DNA of 64,000 nucleotides, from the NCBI GenBank assembly GCA_049889495.1, contig JBMHDH010000016.1, positions 12,762 through 76,761 of the forward strand, read 5' to 3'. Source of the DNA: UBA685 sp049889495 (GTDB lineage Bacteria > Pseudomonadota > Alphaproteobacteria > Puniceispirillales > Puniceispirillaceae). Position numbers and translations under genes: made by a program. The notes under the pieces were generated by a model. That model saw only the letters and a program-made list of their open reading frames with translations, was not told the DNA's origin and ran no database searches. Position 1 is the stretch's first letter, and the number at the start of each line of letters is the position of its first letter. Below are positions 7,433 through 15,885 of the stretch, piece by piece.

Positions 7433-8536
7433 TTATTTTGCCCAAACAGATTGCGGGATAAAAACATCACCTTGTGCCAATTTGCGCGCGGTGCGCACAA
7501 CGCCAGCTGATTTATGATGAAATTGTCCGTCTTGGATCTGATAATCAACAATCACATCCATGGTGCCCATAGGGTGATGCAATGTTAATGTCGCTGGCAC
7601 ATTTTCAGGTTGCATCATCATACCATCGGCGATGGTATTGGGGGTTAAGGCACAGCTTGCCAGACATTGGCTGCCTGTGACGGCCATGGTGGGGTGGGTA
7701 TCCCATGGCATAAAATAGCGGGTAAAAATATGTCCCTGTTCAGGGTGCGGGGCAAGCAAGCCAAATTTCGGTGTCACAGATTGCGAGACATCCCCTAGGC
7801 CCATGGCAGCACCCGCGGCAAGGCGCACCGCTTCCATCTTTTCAAAAAAGGAACGATTGCTATCAAGCTCTTCACGGCTTTCAGTGCCAGTCAGGCCAAA
7901 ATCGGCGGCTCTGGCAATTACCATAGGCATCGCCACATCCATACAAGTGACCTCAATGCCATTCATGTGGTCTTTGGTGTTGCCAGTTGGCAAAAAGGCC
8001 CCTGTAGAAGAGCCAGCCACATCCATAAAGCTTAAGCCAACAGGCGCAGCACTGCCAGGAACGCCATCAATCATTGTATCACCATCATAAGACATGGCGC
8101 CATCAGGTGTTTGAATGGTGGCAATCACGCGCGCGCCTGTATTCACCGCTCTAATTTTCACCATTGTGACATCATCAGTTGGTTTGATCAGCCCCATTTC
8201 AACTGCCGCTGGTGCGACGCCTGTTAAGATATTGCCGCATGTGGGCTTAAAATCTACCATCTGTGTTTCCACAGATACTTGGGCAAAGAAATAATCAATA
8301 TCAGCCCAATCATCATCAGAGGCAGATAACATGGCGACCTTGGTTGTGACCGCATTGCCGCCGCCAATGCCATCAATATTTAACGGATGACCTGATCCCA
8401 CTGCGGCAATTAACACATCTGCTAGCTTGTCCAAATCATCTGGCAAATCAGCGCGGTTAAAATAGGGGCCTCGTGAAGAGCCGCCACGCATAAAAACATA
8501 AGGGATCGCTGTTTGTGTCATCATAAGGGCTTTCAT
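7433..8536 (-). CDS. PrpF/GalD-family isomerase (4-oxalomesaconate tautomerase-like)
   Basis: A 367-residue enzyme of the PrpF superfamily, whose members (GalD, methylaconitate isomerase, some aconitate isomerases) move a double bond in unsaturated di- or tricarboxylates. The start YVFMRGGSSRGPYF matches the MRGGTSKGAYF motif of GalD. IDGIGGGNAVTTKVAML and FKPTCGNILTGVAPAAVE follow; this cysteine is one of the two catalytic cysteines in the family, and SQCLASC carries the other candidate. It is convergent with the AbrB gene and upstream of nothing obvious. Next to tcuAB it could isomerise aconitate-type intermediates, but GalD function in gallate breakdown is equally in range. The start is uncertain: ATGs at 8536, 8524 and 8521 all lack a strong ribosome site. 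Confidence 0.8.
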   Translation of the reverse strand: MKALMMTQTAIPYVFMRGGSSRGPYFNRADLPDDLDKLADVLIAAVGSGHPLNIDGIGGGNAVTTKVAMLSASDDDWADIDYFFAQVSVETQMVDFKPTCGNILTGVAPAAVEMGLIKPTDDVTMVKIRAVNTGARVIATIQTPDGAMSYDGDTMIDGVPGSAAPVGLSFMDVAGSSTGAFLPTGNTKDHMNGIEVTCMDVAMPMVIARAADFGLTGTESREELDSNRSFFEKMEAVRLAAGAAMGLGDVSQSVTPKFGLLAPHPEQGHIFTRYFMPWDTHPTMAVTGSQCLASCALTPNTIADGMMMQPENVPATLTLHHPMGTMDVIVDYQIQDGQFHHKSAGVVRTARKLAQGDVFIPQSVWAK

Positions 8537-8602
8537 TTTATCACGAAATCAGTGTGGTTATCATAACAGGCCCCTGATTTTGCGCAAAGAGGCAAAAGGC
8601 GT

Positions 8603-9688
8603 TTACAGAGTAACAACCACCCCTTTTGATGCGGATTCTTGTGCTGCAAGTCCCATGCGAACCGCCCAGATGCCATCTGATAATGTGACTTCCACCTGTG
8701 CCTCGCCTTTGACAACAGCCAAGAATTTTTCATGTTGGTGAAAGGTGGAACCATTATGATCCCCCGCATCCAAAATGGTATCATCAATTGGGCAAAGCTC
8801 TGTGACAGGCGCGCAAGGCGTGCGTTTGCTTGTGATGATTTGCGGCACAGGGCGTTTGTCTTCTGGGCCTGACCAAAACCGTCCTGGGCCTGGCAATTTG
8901 ACTTCAATCTTGCCGTCAGGGCCCACCGCATGGATCATTTCTTGGAATTCAGAGCCTTCGGCAAACATGGATAATTCCAGCATAGCGCGCGTGCCATTGG
9001 CAAAATCAACAATCACATAACCGCAATCCCAAATATCAGATGTCTTGCCATCATATATTTCATCAAGGTGATTTACTTCCTGACCAGCAGATGCCATCAC
9101 CTTCACAGGGTCTGATTGCAAAATATGACGCATTAAATCAAAGAAGTGACAGCATTTTTCAACAAAGGTGCCACCTGAATTTTCATTAAAGCGATTCCAA
9201 TTCCCAACTTTTTCCAAGAACGGAAAACGATGCTCTGTGATGGATAGCATTTTCAGCCCGCCCGTGACATCTGGCGCGTTGGTGATGAATTGTTGCATGG
9301 GCGGCATATAGCGATATTCCATCGCAACCCATACAGGCGCATCATAAGCCTCTTGAAACGCGGTAATGCGCGCAAGATCATCCGCGCTGGTATAAAGCGG
9401 CTTTTCCACAAGGATCGGCAAGCTGACATATTTGGCGATGGTCTCTAATTGTTCAACATGACAGAAATTTGGGCTGACAATCACCAAGCAATCAAGCGGG
9501 CTATGTTGTAACAACGCCTCAATGCTATCAACAAATACAGCATCAGGCGCGAATTGCCGCGCGGCTTTTTGCATGCCAGCATCAGGTTCAAAAATAACAG
9601 ATACCGCACAATCCCCAAGCAATGCGATATTGCGCAAATGTTCTTGTCCCATCATGCCACAGCCAATCAAGCCATAATAAATCGTCAT
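8603..9688 (-). CDS. Gfo/Idh/MocA-family NAD(P)-dependent oxidoreductase
   Basis: A 361-residue dehydrogenase. The N-terminal Rossmann fold begins with YYGLIGCGMMGQEHLRNIA (GxGxxG type). LVEKPLYTS is the EKP motif that carries the catalytic lysine of this family. The C-terminal half has the alpha/beta substrate domain, with GGTFVEKCCHFFDLMRHIL supplying the H-x-x-D-type residues. Such enzymes oxidise or reduce sugars, inositols or sugar acids; the substrate cannot be told. Its stop lies 66 bases before the GalD-like start on the same strand, so the two may share a transcript. A GntR/UTRA regulator ends 121 bases upstream. Confidence 0.85.
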   Translation of the reverse strand: MTIYYGLIGCGMMGQEHLRNIALLGDCAVSVIFEPDAGMQKAARQFAPDAVFVDSIEALLQHSPLDCLVIVSPNFCHVEQLETIAKYVSLPILVEKPLYTSADDLARITAFQEAYDAPVWVAMEYRYMPPMQQFITNAPDVTGGLKMLSITEHRFPFLEKVGNWNRFNENSGGTFVEKCCHFFDLMRHILQSDPVKVMASAGQEVNHLDEIYDGKTSDIWDCGYVIVDFANGTRAMLELSMFAEGSEFQEMIHAVGPDGKIEVKLPGPGRFWSGPEDKRPVPQIITSKRTPCAPVTELCPIDDTILDAGDHNGSTFHQHEKFLAVVKGEAQVEVTLSDGIWAVRMGLAAQESASKGVVVTL

Positions 9689-9809
9689 TTTTTATCCTTT
9701 AACAATCAAAGGGTACCGTAAATAGAAGGGCCATCTTGGTTGTGCCATCCTTAGGGGCCCTATCATAGAAATTTTCGCCAAATAGGCCAGCGATTATGTT
9801 GCGAAATTT

Positions 9810-10559
9810 TTAAGTTAGTCGTGCGACATAGCGGGCTTTGCTGGCATCATACCATGTTCGTGAATATTCTATTTTCTTGTTGCCATTTGACCAGCCAAAC
9901 CGTTCAATATAGCCCATCATTGTATCAATTTGGCCGCGATACCACGGGGGAGGCGGGGCAATGGCAACCCAATCTTCAGCACGCGCAATCCAAATATTTA
10001 ATTCTGTTTTAAAGAAATGATAGAGCGATTCTGTGATCTGGTCAGCGGAGATCTCGGCAATAACATCGCCATCAAGCCAGATTTCTTCCAAAGCAACAGG
10101 CTCACCATTCAAAAAACGAATGCGGCGAAACCGATGTCCAAAATCAGCTGTGCCAAAATCTGGCAAATCATCTGGTTTGCGCACTCTGGCATAATCAAGC
10201 AATTTTGCGGTTGGCAGCCCGCCACCAGATGGCATCTCTAATCTGAAAAAATTATATAAGGATGTTGATTGTTCTGTTTTGCAGATGTAATTGCCAGACC
10301 CTTGGCGGCGTTCCAGTAATCCCATTTCTGTTAATCGGCTAAGGGCTTTTCGCAAGGTGCCGACCGCCACATCATAGGTTTTTGCCATCTCTCTTTCAGG
10401 TGGCAATTTGCTGCCCACAGCCAGCCTGCCAGCGGTAATATCGCGCGCGATATGTTCAGCGATTTTGATAAAAACAGGCAAGGGCGCATCTGGCAGGGAT
10501 CTCTTGCCAAAATCCTCAGTCAATGAGATGTGATTTTGATCAATTTGGGCCATTGGCAT
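9810..10559 (-). CDS. GntR-family transcriptional regulator, HutC/UTRA subfamily
   Basis: A 249-residue repressor-type protein. Residues about 25-95 are the winged helix (GSKLPPEREMAKTYDVAVG, LRKALSRLTEMGLLERRQGSG). From about residue 100 the UTRA ligand domain follows (FGHRFRRIRFLNGEPVALEE). UTRA domains bind small effectors such as sugars, phosphosugars or urocanate. The gene is divergent from the flavin monooxygenase/aldo-keto reductase pair across 143 bases, and upstream of the Gfo/Idh gene on its own strand, so it may control one or both. An imperfect ATCAA-A-TTGAT repeat at 10571-10581 sits just before its start. Two in-frame ATGs (10559, 10553) are possible starts. Confidence 0.87.
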   Translation of the reverse strand: MPMAQIDQNHISLTEDFGKRSLPDAPLPVFIKIAEHIARDITAGRLAVGSKLPPEREMAKTYDVAVGTLRKALSRLTEMGLLERRQGSGNYICKTEQSTSLYNFFRLEMPSGGGLPTAKLLDYARVRKPDDLPDFGTADFGHRFRRIRFLNGEPVALEEIWLDGDVIAEISADQITESLYHFFKTELNIWIARAEDWVAIAPPPPWYRGQIDTMMGYIERFGWSNGNKKIEYSRTWYDASKARYVARLT

Positions 10560-10702
10560 CCATCATCATTATCAAATTGATACACTATTGATTTATTTAA
10601 CACTAGCTGGTAGTTTTTTGAAATGCAAGAGCAGATCCTGCAATAGGAGATCACAACAGGCGCGATGAAGGCGCCAGAGGTGATGGTGAGGAGAGAGATG
10701 TT

Positions 10703-11860
10703 ATGAGTATTGTGCCGATTACCAGTGCTGATTTGGCTGCATCTGAGGTCAGCTTTTTTTCTGCATTATGTTCAGATGATTACCGCTATCTTGGTGTGCC
10801 AGATGGCGATTACAGATCAAGCTGGGCCCATTGTTCGGAAATTGTGACACGATCAGAGGCGCATGGGTTCCGCAATATCCTTTGCCCATCTTCTTATCAG
10901 GTTGGGCAAGATACCTTGTCTTTTGTGGCAGGCTGTGCGCCTATCACATCAAAAATGAATCTTTTGGCGGCGGTACGTTGTGGTGAAATGCAGCCCATAA
11001 TGTTGGCGCGCACCATTGCCACCTTGGATCATATGTTACAAGGGCGCCTGACGATTAATATCATCAGCTCTGATTTCCCAGGACAGGTGGAAGATAGTGC
11101 CTATCGTTATCAACGATCACGTGAAGTGGTTGAAATTTTAAAGCAAGCTTGGACGCAAGATGAAATTAATTATGAGGGCGAGATTTACCAATTTTCCAAT
11201 CTGACCACCGCGCCAGCAAAACCGTATCAGCAAAATGGCGGTCCTTTGTTATATTTTGGTGGCTATAGCCCTGCGGCGGTTGAATTATGTGCCCAGCATT
11301 GTGATGTCTATTTAATGTGGCCAGAATCAAAAGAGGATCTGGCGGCGCGCATGAAAACGGTTCATGAACGAGCGACGGCGTATGATCGCACATTGGATTA
11401 TGGGCTTCGCGTTCATATGATTGTGCGTGATACCGAAGCAGAAGCCAGAGAATATGCCGCAGAGCTTGTCTCAAAATTAGATGATGAAGAAGGGCGCGCC
11501 ATCAGAGATCGTGCGCTGGACAGCACATCGCTTGGCGTGGCACGTCAGGCGCGTAACAGAGAGCTTGCCGATATGGAAGGCTTTATTGAACCGCATTTAT
11601 GGACAGGGGTTGGCCGCGCTAGATCAGGATGTGGTGCGGCCCTTGTTGGCTCAGCAGATCAGATCTTATCAGAATTAGAAGCCTATCAGAAAATGGGTAT
11701 GCGGTCTTTTATCTTCTCTGGCTATCCTCATTTGGATGAATGTGATTATATTGGCAAACTTATTTTGCCAGAGATGAAAACTTGTTCTTTGCCGCATGAA
11801 TATGGGCGTGTCCCAAACGCCTTGCCTGACACACCGCTTGGTTCTGGAGTACGAAAATAA
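10703..11860 (+). CDS. LLM-class flavin-dependent monooxygenase, alkanesulfonate (SsuD-like) type
   Basis: A 385-residue TIM-barrel enzyme of the bacterial-luciferase-like group, which uses reduced FMN and oxygen. It has the SsuD-like features VAAVRCGEMQPIMLARTIATL-type barrel sequence (near residue 95), GRLTINIISSDFPGQ, and YFGGYSPAAVELCAQHCDVYLMWPE. SsuD-type enzymes remove sulfite from sulfonates. No flavin reductase is nearby, so FMNH2 would have to come from elsewhere. A strong GGTGAGGAGAGAG precedes the start. The aldo/keto reductase starts inside its stop codon (TAATG), so the two are translationally coupled. The pair resembles the SmoC/SmoB pair of sulfoquinovose breakdown, in which the monooxygenase product is reduced by an AKR, but other substrates are possible. 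Confidence 0.8.
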   Translation: MSIVPITSADLAASEVSFFSALCSDDYRYLGVPDGDYRSSWAHCSEIVTRSEAHGFRNILCPSSYQVGQDTLSFVAGCAPITSKMNLLAAVRCGEMQPIMLARTIATLDHMLQGRLTINIISSDFPGQVEDSAYRYQRSREVVEILKQAWTQDEINYEGEIYQFSNLTTAPAKPYQQNGGPLLYFGGYSPAAVELCAQHCDVYLMWPESKEDLAARMKTVHERATAYDRTLDYGLRVHMIVRDTEAEAREYAAELVSKLDDEEGRAIRDRALDSTSLGVARQARNRELADMEGFIEPHLWTGVGRARSGCGAALVGSADQILSELEAYQKMGMRSFIFSGYPHLDECDYIGKLILPEMKTCSLPHEYGRVPNALPDTPLGSGVRK

Positions 11861-12753
11861 TGGAAAAAATTGCGTTAAATGAGACCTTATCATTGTCTCG
11901 CTTGATCTATGGCATGTGGCGTCTTGGCGATGATGCCAATACCAGCTCAGCTCATATTCAAGCGAAAATTGAAGCCTGTTTGGCCCAAGGCATTACCACC
12001 ATGGATCAGGCTGATATTTATGGTGGCTATGAAGCAGAAGAATTGCTTGGTCATGCGTTTGCTGCTGCGCCATCTTTACGTGATCAGCTAGAGATTGTGA
12101 CAAAATGCGATATCATCGCCCCTGTGGGACGTCATGCCTCTGCGCCTGTGAAATATTACGATACAGGCCGTGCCCATATCACCCAATCAGTCGAAGATAG
12201 TCTGCGGCTGATGCGCATTGATCATATCGATTTATTATTGATCCACAGGCCTGATCCGATGATGGATCATCATGAAACAGGCAAAGTGCTTGATGATCTT
12301 GTGGCATCTGGCAAGGTGGGGTCTGTTGGTGTGTCAAATTTCATACCACATGATTGGAATTTGTTGCAATCTGCGATGACAACAAAGCTTGCCACCAATC
12401 AAATTGAAATCTCTTTGCTGGCCAATGATCCTTTTACAAATGGTGAAATCGCCTTTTTGCAAGAAAAAGGCGTGCCGCCTATGGCGTGGTCGCCATTGGC
12501 AGGTGGCGCTTTATTTTCATCTGATAACAAAGTCTTGGCTGATACTTTATCACAGATTGCAGCTGAAAAAGAGGCAAGTGTCACCTCGATTGCGATTGCC
12601 TGGTTATTGGCGCATCCTGCGCGAATCTTACCTGTGCTTGGCACCAATAACCTTGACCGTATTGCCACCATTGGCAAGGCAATGACTGTCAAGCTGTCAC
12701 GCCCTGAATGGTTTGAATTATATGAAGCAGCCAGAGGCTATGAGGTGGCCTAA
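11860..12753 (+). CDS. Aldo/keto reductase, YdhF-like
   Basis: A 297-residue NAD(P)H-dependent carbonyl reductase. It aligns by eye with the E. coli YdhF type across its length: LIYGMWRL, TTMDQADIYGGYEAEELLG, HIDLLLIHRPDPMMD, SVGVSNFIPHDW, ATNQIEISLL, PMAWSPLAGG. The catalytic tetrad is visible: D and Y in DQADIYG, K in VTKCD, and H in LIHRPDP. The start overlaps the last base of the monooxygenase stop, a coupling that suggests it acts on that enzyme's product, perhaps an aldehyde. It converges with an aminotransferase gene 10 bases downstream. Confidence 0.87.
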   Translation: MEKIALNETLSLSRLIYGMWRLGDDANTSSAHIQAKIEACLAQGITTMDQADIYGGYEAEELLGHAFAAAPSLRDQLEIVTKCDIIAPVGRHASAPVKYYDTGRAHITQSVEDSLRLMRIDHIDLLLIHRPDPMMDHHETGKVLDDLVASGKVGSVGVSNFIPHDWNLLQSAMTTKLATNQIEISLLANDPFTNGEIAFLQEKGVPPMAWSPLAGGALFSSDNKVLADTLSQIAAEKEASVTSIAIAWLLAHPARILPVLGTNNLDRIATIGKAMTVKLSRPEWFELYEAARGYEVA

Positions 12754-12763
12754 ATCGGCTTTG

Positions 12764-13891
12764 TTATTGTGACAAATACGCATCAAATGCAGACAGGCCT
12801 TCTTCTAGGCCTGTTCTGCCAAACCCAAATCTGAAACGGTCTTTTGGTGTGTCTTGCACCTCGCTGTGATAGATACCACTTGGCAACAGCAAAACCCCTG
12901 CCTCTTCGATCAATCGAGCGGCAAAGTGATCAATGCCGTCTGCGCCCTTATAGCGGGCAAAGCCAATACAGCCGCCATCAGGCTTGTGCCAGTCAAATAG
13001 GCTTTTATGCTTGGCAAAAAACGCGGCCCATAGCGGCAAATTATGATCAATAATGGCGTTATTACGTGCCAATAAAGCCTCTTTATTCTTCAGACCGATA
13101 ATGGCCAGCTTCTCACTTGGCCCTGAATTACAGATCGATAAATAATGTTTCAGCCGTTCCATTTTCGATAAAATCTCTTTGTCTTGGCAGGCAATCCAAC
13201 CAATGCGCAAACCTGGCAGGCCAAAGGATTTTGACATCACCCCAAGGGACAGGCCACGTTCATAAATATCAGCGACAAAGGGCAAATGCTGACTGCCAGA
13301 TGGGCCAAGGCCGTGGAAAATTTCATCATGTAACAAATAGATCCCATGCGTACGACATAGCGCAATCAGCGCATGATAGCGATCTAGCGGTAGAATAGCC
13401 CCTGTGGGATTATGCGGGAAATTAATGGTAATCAGCTTGGTATTTGGCCTGATTTCTGCGGCAAGTCTGTCAATATCCAGTGACCAGCCATCATCGCCAT
13501 CCAAAGGTACCCCTGTTACTGATGCAAGGGAGGCTGGCAAGGTTTCATGCGATTGGTAATTGGGGGTAATCACAATGGCATGATCATCTGGGCCTAACAG
13601 CACGTTATTTGCCGCATAGATACCTTCGCTTGCCCCTGCAAAACATAAAATATTGGTGGCTGATTGGTTGGCATAGCTTTGCGCAATCACCTCTCTTAAG
13701 TAAGGATCACCATAGGTTTCTGTGTAACCTAGCCACATCGTCTCAAACGCCAGCCTGTCTTCTTCATCTGCCATCGAAAGCAATTCTTGCAATGAGATGC
13801 TCTCAGCATCAGAGGCAGTCAGATGATATTTGGCTTTGAATTCCCATTTGGAAAAATGGGTCTCAAGGCGAAAGTCTGGAAGATGGACCAT
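12764..13891 (-). CDS. PLP-dependent aminotransferase, class I/II fold
   Basis: A 375-residue fold-type I enzyme. NFPHNPTGAILP contains the NPTG motif, and GVMSKSFGLPGLRIGW carries the lysine that binds PLP (SKSF) and the phosphate-binding arginine. The C-terminal RFGFGR supplies the substrate-carboxylate arginine. Amino-acid specificity cannot be read. It is alone on the minus strand between the aldo/keto reductase and the DUF1989 gene, with 182 bases upstream to the divergent DUF1989 start. It may belong functionally to either neighbouring module. Confidence 0.85.
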   Translation of the reverse strand: MVHLPDFRLETHFSKWEFKAKYHLTASDAESISLQELLSMADEEDRLAFETMWLGYTETYGDPYLREVIAQSYANQSATNILCFAGASEGIYAANNVLLGPDDHAIVITPNYQSHETLPASLASVTGVPLDGDDGWSLDIDRLAAEIRPNTKLITINFPHNPTGAILPLDRYHALIALCRTHGIYLLHDEIFHGLGPSGSQHLPFVADIYERGLSLGVMSKSFGLPGLRIGWIACQDKEILSKMERLKHYLSICNSGPSEKLAIIGLKNKEALLARNNAIIDHNLPLWAAFFAKHKSLFDWHKPDGGCIGFARYKGADGIDHFAARLIEEAGVLLLPSGIYHSEVQDTPKDRFRFGFGRTGLEEGLSAFDAYLSQ

Positions 13892-14073
13892 GGCGGAAAA
13901 CTCTTAGGTGTTGTAGCTGTTTGCTAGAATGTGATCAGGCTTGTTGCATAACAGTCAAATAAAAAACAGGCAAGGCGCAAGCTGATTTAGATCATCTTGG
14001 CAAATTGATGAAATTTATGTCAAACTGGCGGCAATAATATTATTTCTGCGCATTATTTAAAGAGGGCTTGATC

Positions 14074-14937
14074 ATGAAACCACAAAGGCATAATGCCCCG
14101 CCAGCTGACTCAGAAGACCGCAAAGCCATCAAGCCTGTGATTTGCTATCCGCCTGAGACCTTGCCAGCTGTGGATATGGCCATGTTGGAAGGGGCGCGCC
14201 AGTCACTGAAGCTGATTGATACGGTGCTTGTCCCCCCACGGCAAGCACGCCTATTTGAGGTGCCAAAAGGCCATTTCTTTCGCATTGTCAGCGTCGAAGG
14301 CGCGCAAGTGGGTGATTTAAATCTGTGGCATAAACATAATCTTGAAGAACGGTTTTACACGGGCAAAACAAGAGCTTTGCATGGCACGCATCTGTCAACA
14401 GGGGACCGCATGTGGTCAGTAATGCCTTATCTGCGATCGATGGCGACCATCAGCCATGATACGCTTGATTGGTATGGCTTTGATGAATTTGGCGGATCTG
14501 TTCATGATGTGATTGGCACAAGATGTGATCCTTATACGGGCTATTTGTTAAGCGATACCCATTATCATTATTGTTGCCACAGCAACCTTAGCCGCGCTTT
14601 GTCAGATGTGCTAGATGGTGATATCGCAACGGCAGAACGGCTTGTTCATGATGTGTTAAATGTCTTTATGTGTACAGGGTTTACCCATGACACCCATCAA
14701 TATTTTATGAAAGCAAGCCCTGTGCGGCCTGGCGATTATATTGAATTTTTTGCAGAAATTGATCTGCTAGGCGGGTTATCTGCTTGTCCTGGGGGCGATT
14801 GTTCATCAGAACATTCGTCAGATGTATCGCAATGCCACCCTTTATTGGTTGAGATCTATAAACCAGAAGAGGGCGCGCTTGGTGACTGGCAATCACCAGC
14901 CATTAATGGCTATGATGGCAGTCATGGGTTAGGATGA
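14074..14937 (+). CDS. DUF1989 (urea carboxylase-associated) family protein
   Basis: A 287-residue protein of the family often found beside urea carboxylase or urea amidolyase genes; biochemical function is not established for most members. Features are FRIVSVEGAQVGDLNLW near the N-terminus, then a histidine/cysteine-rich core (DTHYHYCCHSN, FTHDTHQYF) and a late CPGGDCS motif, suggesting metal binding. I chose ATG 14074 rather than TTG 14068 because AGAGGG at 14061-14066 has the right spacing. It ends 9 bases inside the tail of pxpC on the other strand. No urea carboxylase is in the window; the biotin-dependent-carboxyltransferase-like pxpB/pxpC genes next door share domains with urea amidolyase, which may explain the association. 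Confidence 0.82.
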   Translation: MKPQRHNAPPADSEDRKAIKPVICYPPETLPAVDMAMLEGARQSLKLIDTVLVPPRQARLFEVPKGHFFRIVSVEGAQVGDLNLWHKHNLEERFYTGKTRALHGTHLSTGDRMWSVMPYLRSMATISHDTLDWYGFDEFGGSVHDVIGTRCDPYTGYLLSDTHYHYCCHSNLSRALSDVLDGDIATAERLVHDVLNVFMCTGFTHDTHQYFMKASPVRPGDYIEFFAEIDLLGGLSACPGGDCSSEHSSDVSQCHPLLVEIYKPEEGALGDWQSPAINGYDGSHGLG

Positions 14938-15885
14938 TTGGGTCTGAAACATTGCTATTTTAAAAACAACTTGTTTTTGCAAAGCATGGCTGGCTTCTTC
15001 AGCTGTTACCATTTCAAACTGCACCACATCATGAGGTCGTAATCGTCCCATTGCCGATAAATCAGCGGCAATGACAGTGGCAATTTTGGTATAGCCGCCC
15101 ATCGTCCCATGATCGGCCATGGCAATAATGGGTTGGCCATCTGCTGGCACTTGTATCGCGCCACGCACCATCCCATCAGAGATAATATCAGCAGGCCCTT
15201 TATGATGAAGGGTTGGTCCAGATAAACGCATGCCCATGCGGTTTGATTGTGGCAAGATTTTATAAGAAGATGTTGTCAAATTTGCCAAACCATCTGGGGT
15301 AAACCAGTCATTTTGTGGGCCAGCCATGATGCGCAAACGCTGGGGTTTGGTAAAAAAGCTGGCGTCAATTTTATCATTGATTGGTGGCAGGATCTGACAG
15401 GGCACAAGGGGGATTTCATCTCCCTGTTGTAAAATACGCCCCTGATAGCCACCAATTCCCACATTTGGCGTGGTCGCGGTGGAACTGTAAATGGGCGGCA
15501 CATCACACCCGCCTGATAAGCATAATAAACAAGATAGGCTATCCCCAAAAGGGGCAATGATCAGGCGATCTTGTGCGTGTAATTCTATGATGGCACCCGC
15601 AGGGTATAACGCTGTCCTACCTTGTTTTGTCTGTTTGGTGATTTGGACGCCTTCACTTCCTGTGATGATCACAAAGCGGTGGTCATGAAACTGAATTTCT
15701 GCGCCACCAAAACAGATTTCCAACGCATTGGTGCCTTTGGGATTTTGTAACAACTGATTGCCAATCTGTAAGGCGTCTAGATCAAGCGCACCGCTTGCTG
15801 GCACGCCTAAATGTTGATAGCCCCTGCGGCCTGCATCTTGAATGGTGGTATAAGGGCCGCTTTTGATCACACTGATATGTGTCAT
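14929..15885 (-). CDS. pxpC: 5-oxoprolinase subunit C (KipA/AHS2 family)
   Basis: A 318-residue carboxyltransferase-like (AHS2/KipA) protein. With PxpA and PxpB it forms the ATP-dependent 5-oxoprolinase that opens pyroglutamate to glutamate. The start VIKSGPYTTIQDAGRRGYQH is the classic KipA N-terminus, followed by GVPASGALDLDALQIGN, PNVGIGGYQGR and RMGMRLSGP. MADHGTMGGYTKIATV is the usual C-terminal motif. The start overlaps the pxpB stop (ATGA), so it is second in a two-gene operon. The tail overlaps the convergent DUF1989 gene by 9 bases. Confidence 0.9.
   Translation of the reverse strand: MTHISVIKSGPYTTIQDAGRRGYQHLGVPASGALDLDALQIGNQLLQNPKGTNALEICFGGAEIQFHDHRFVIITGSEGVQITKQTKQGRTALYPAGAIIELHAQDRLIIAPFGDSLSCLLCLSGGCDVPPIYSSTATTPNVGIGGYQGRILQQGDEIPLVPCQILPPINDKIDASFFTKPQRLRIMAGPQNDWFTPDGLANLTTSSYKILPQSNRMGMRLSGPTLHHKGPADIISDGMVRGAIQVPADGQPIIAMADHGTMGGYTKIATVIAADLSAMGRLRPHDVVQFEMVTAEEASHALQKQVVFKIAMFQTQSS

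Noticed and set aside
10571..10581. ATCAA-A-TTGAT repeat before the HutC-type GntR gene as an operator
   Set aside because: Only five-base arms in AT-rich sequence; too weak to list as a site.
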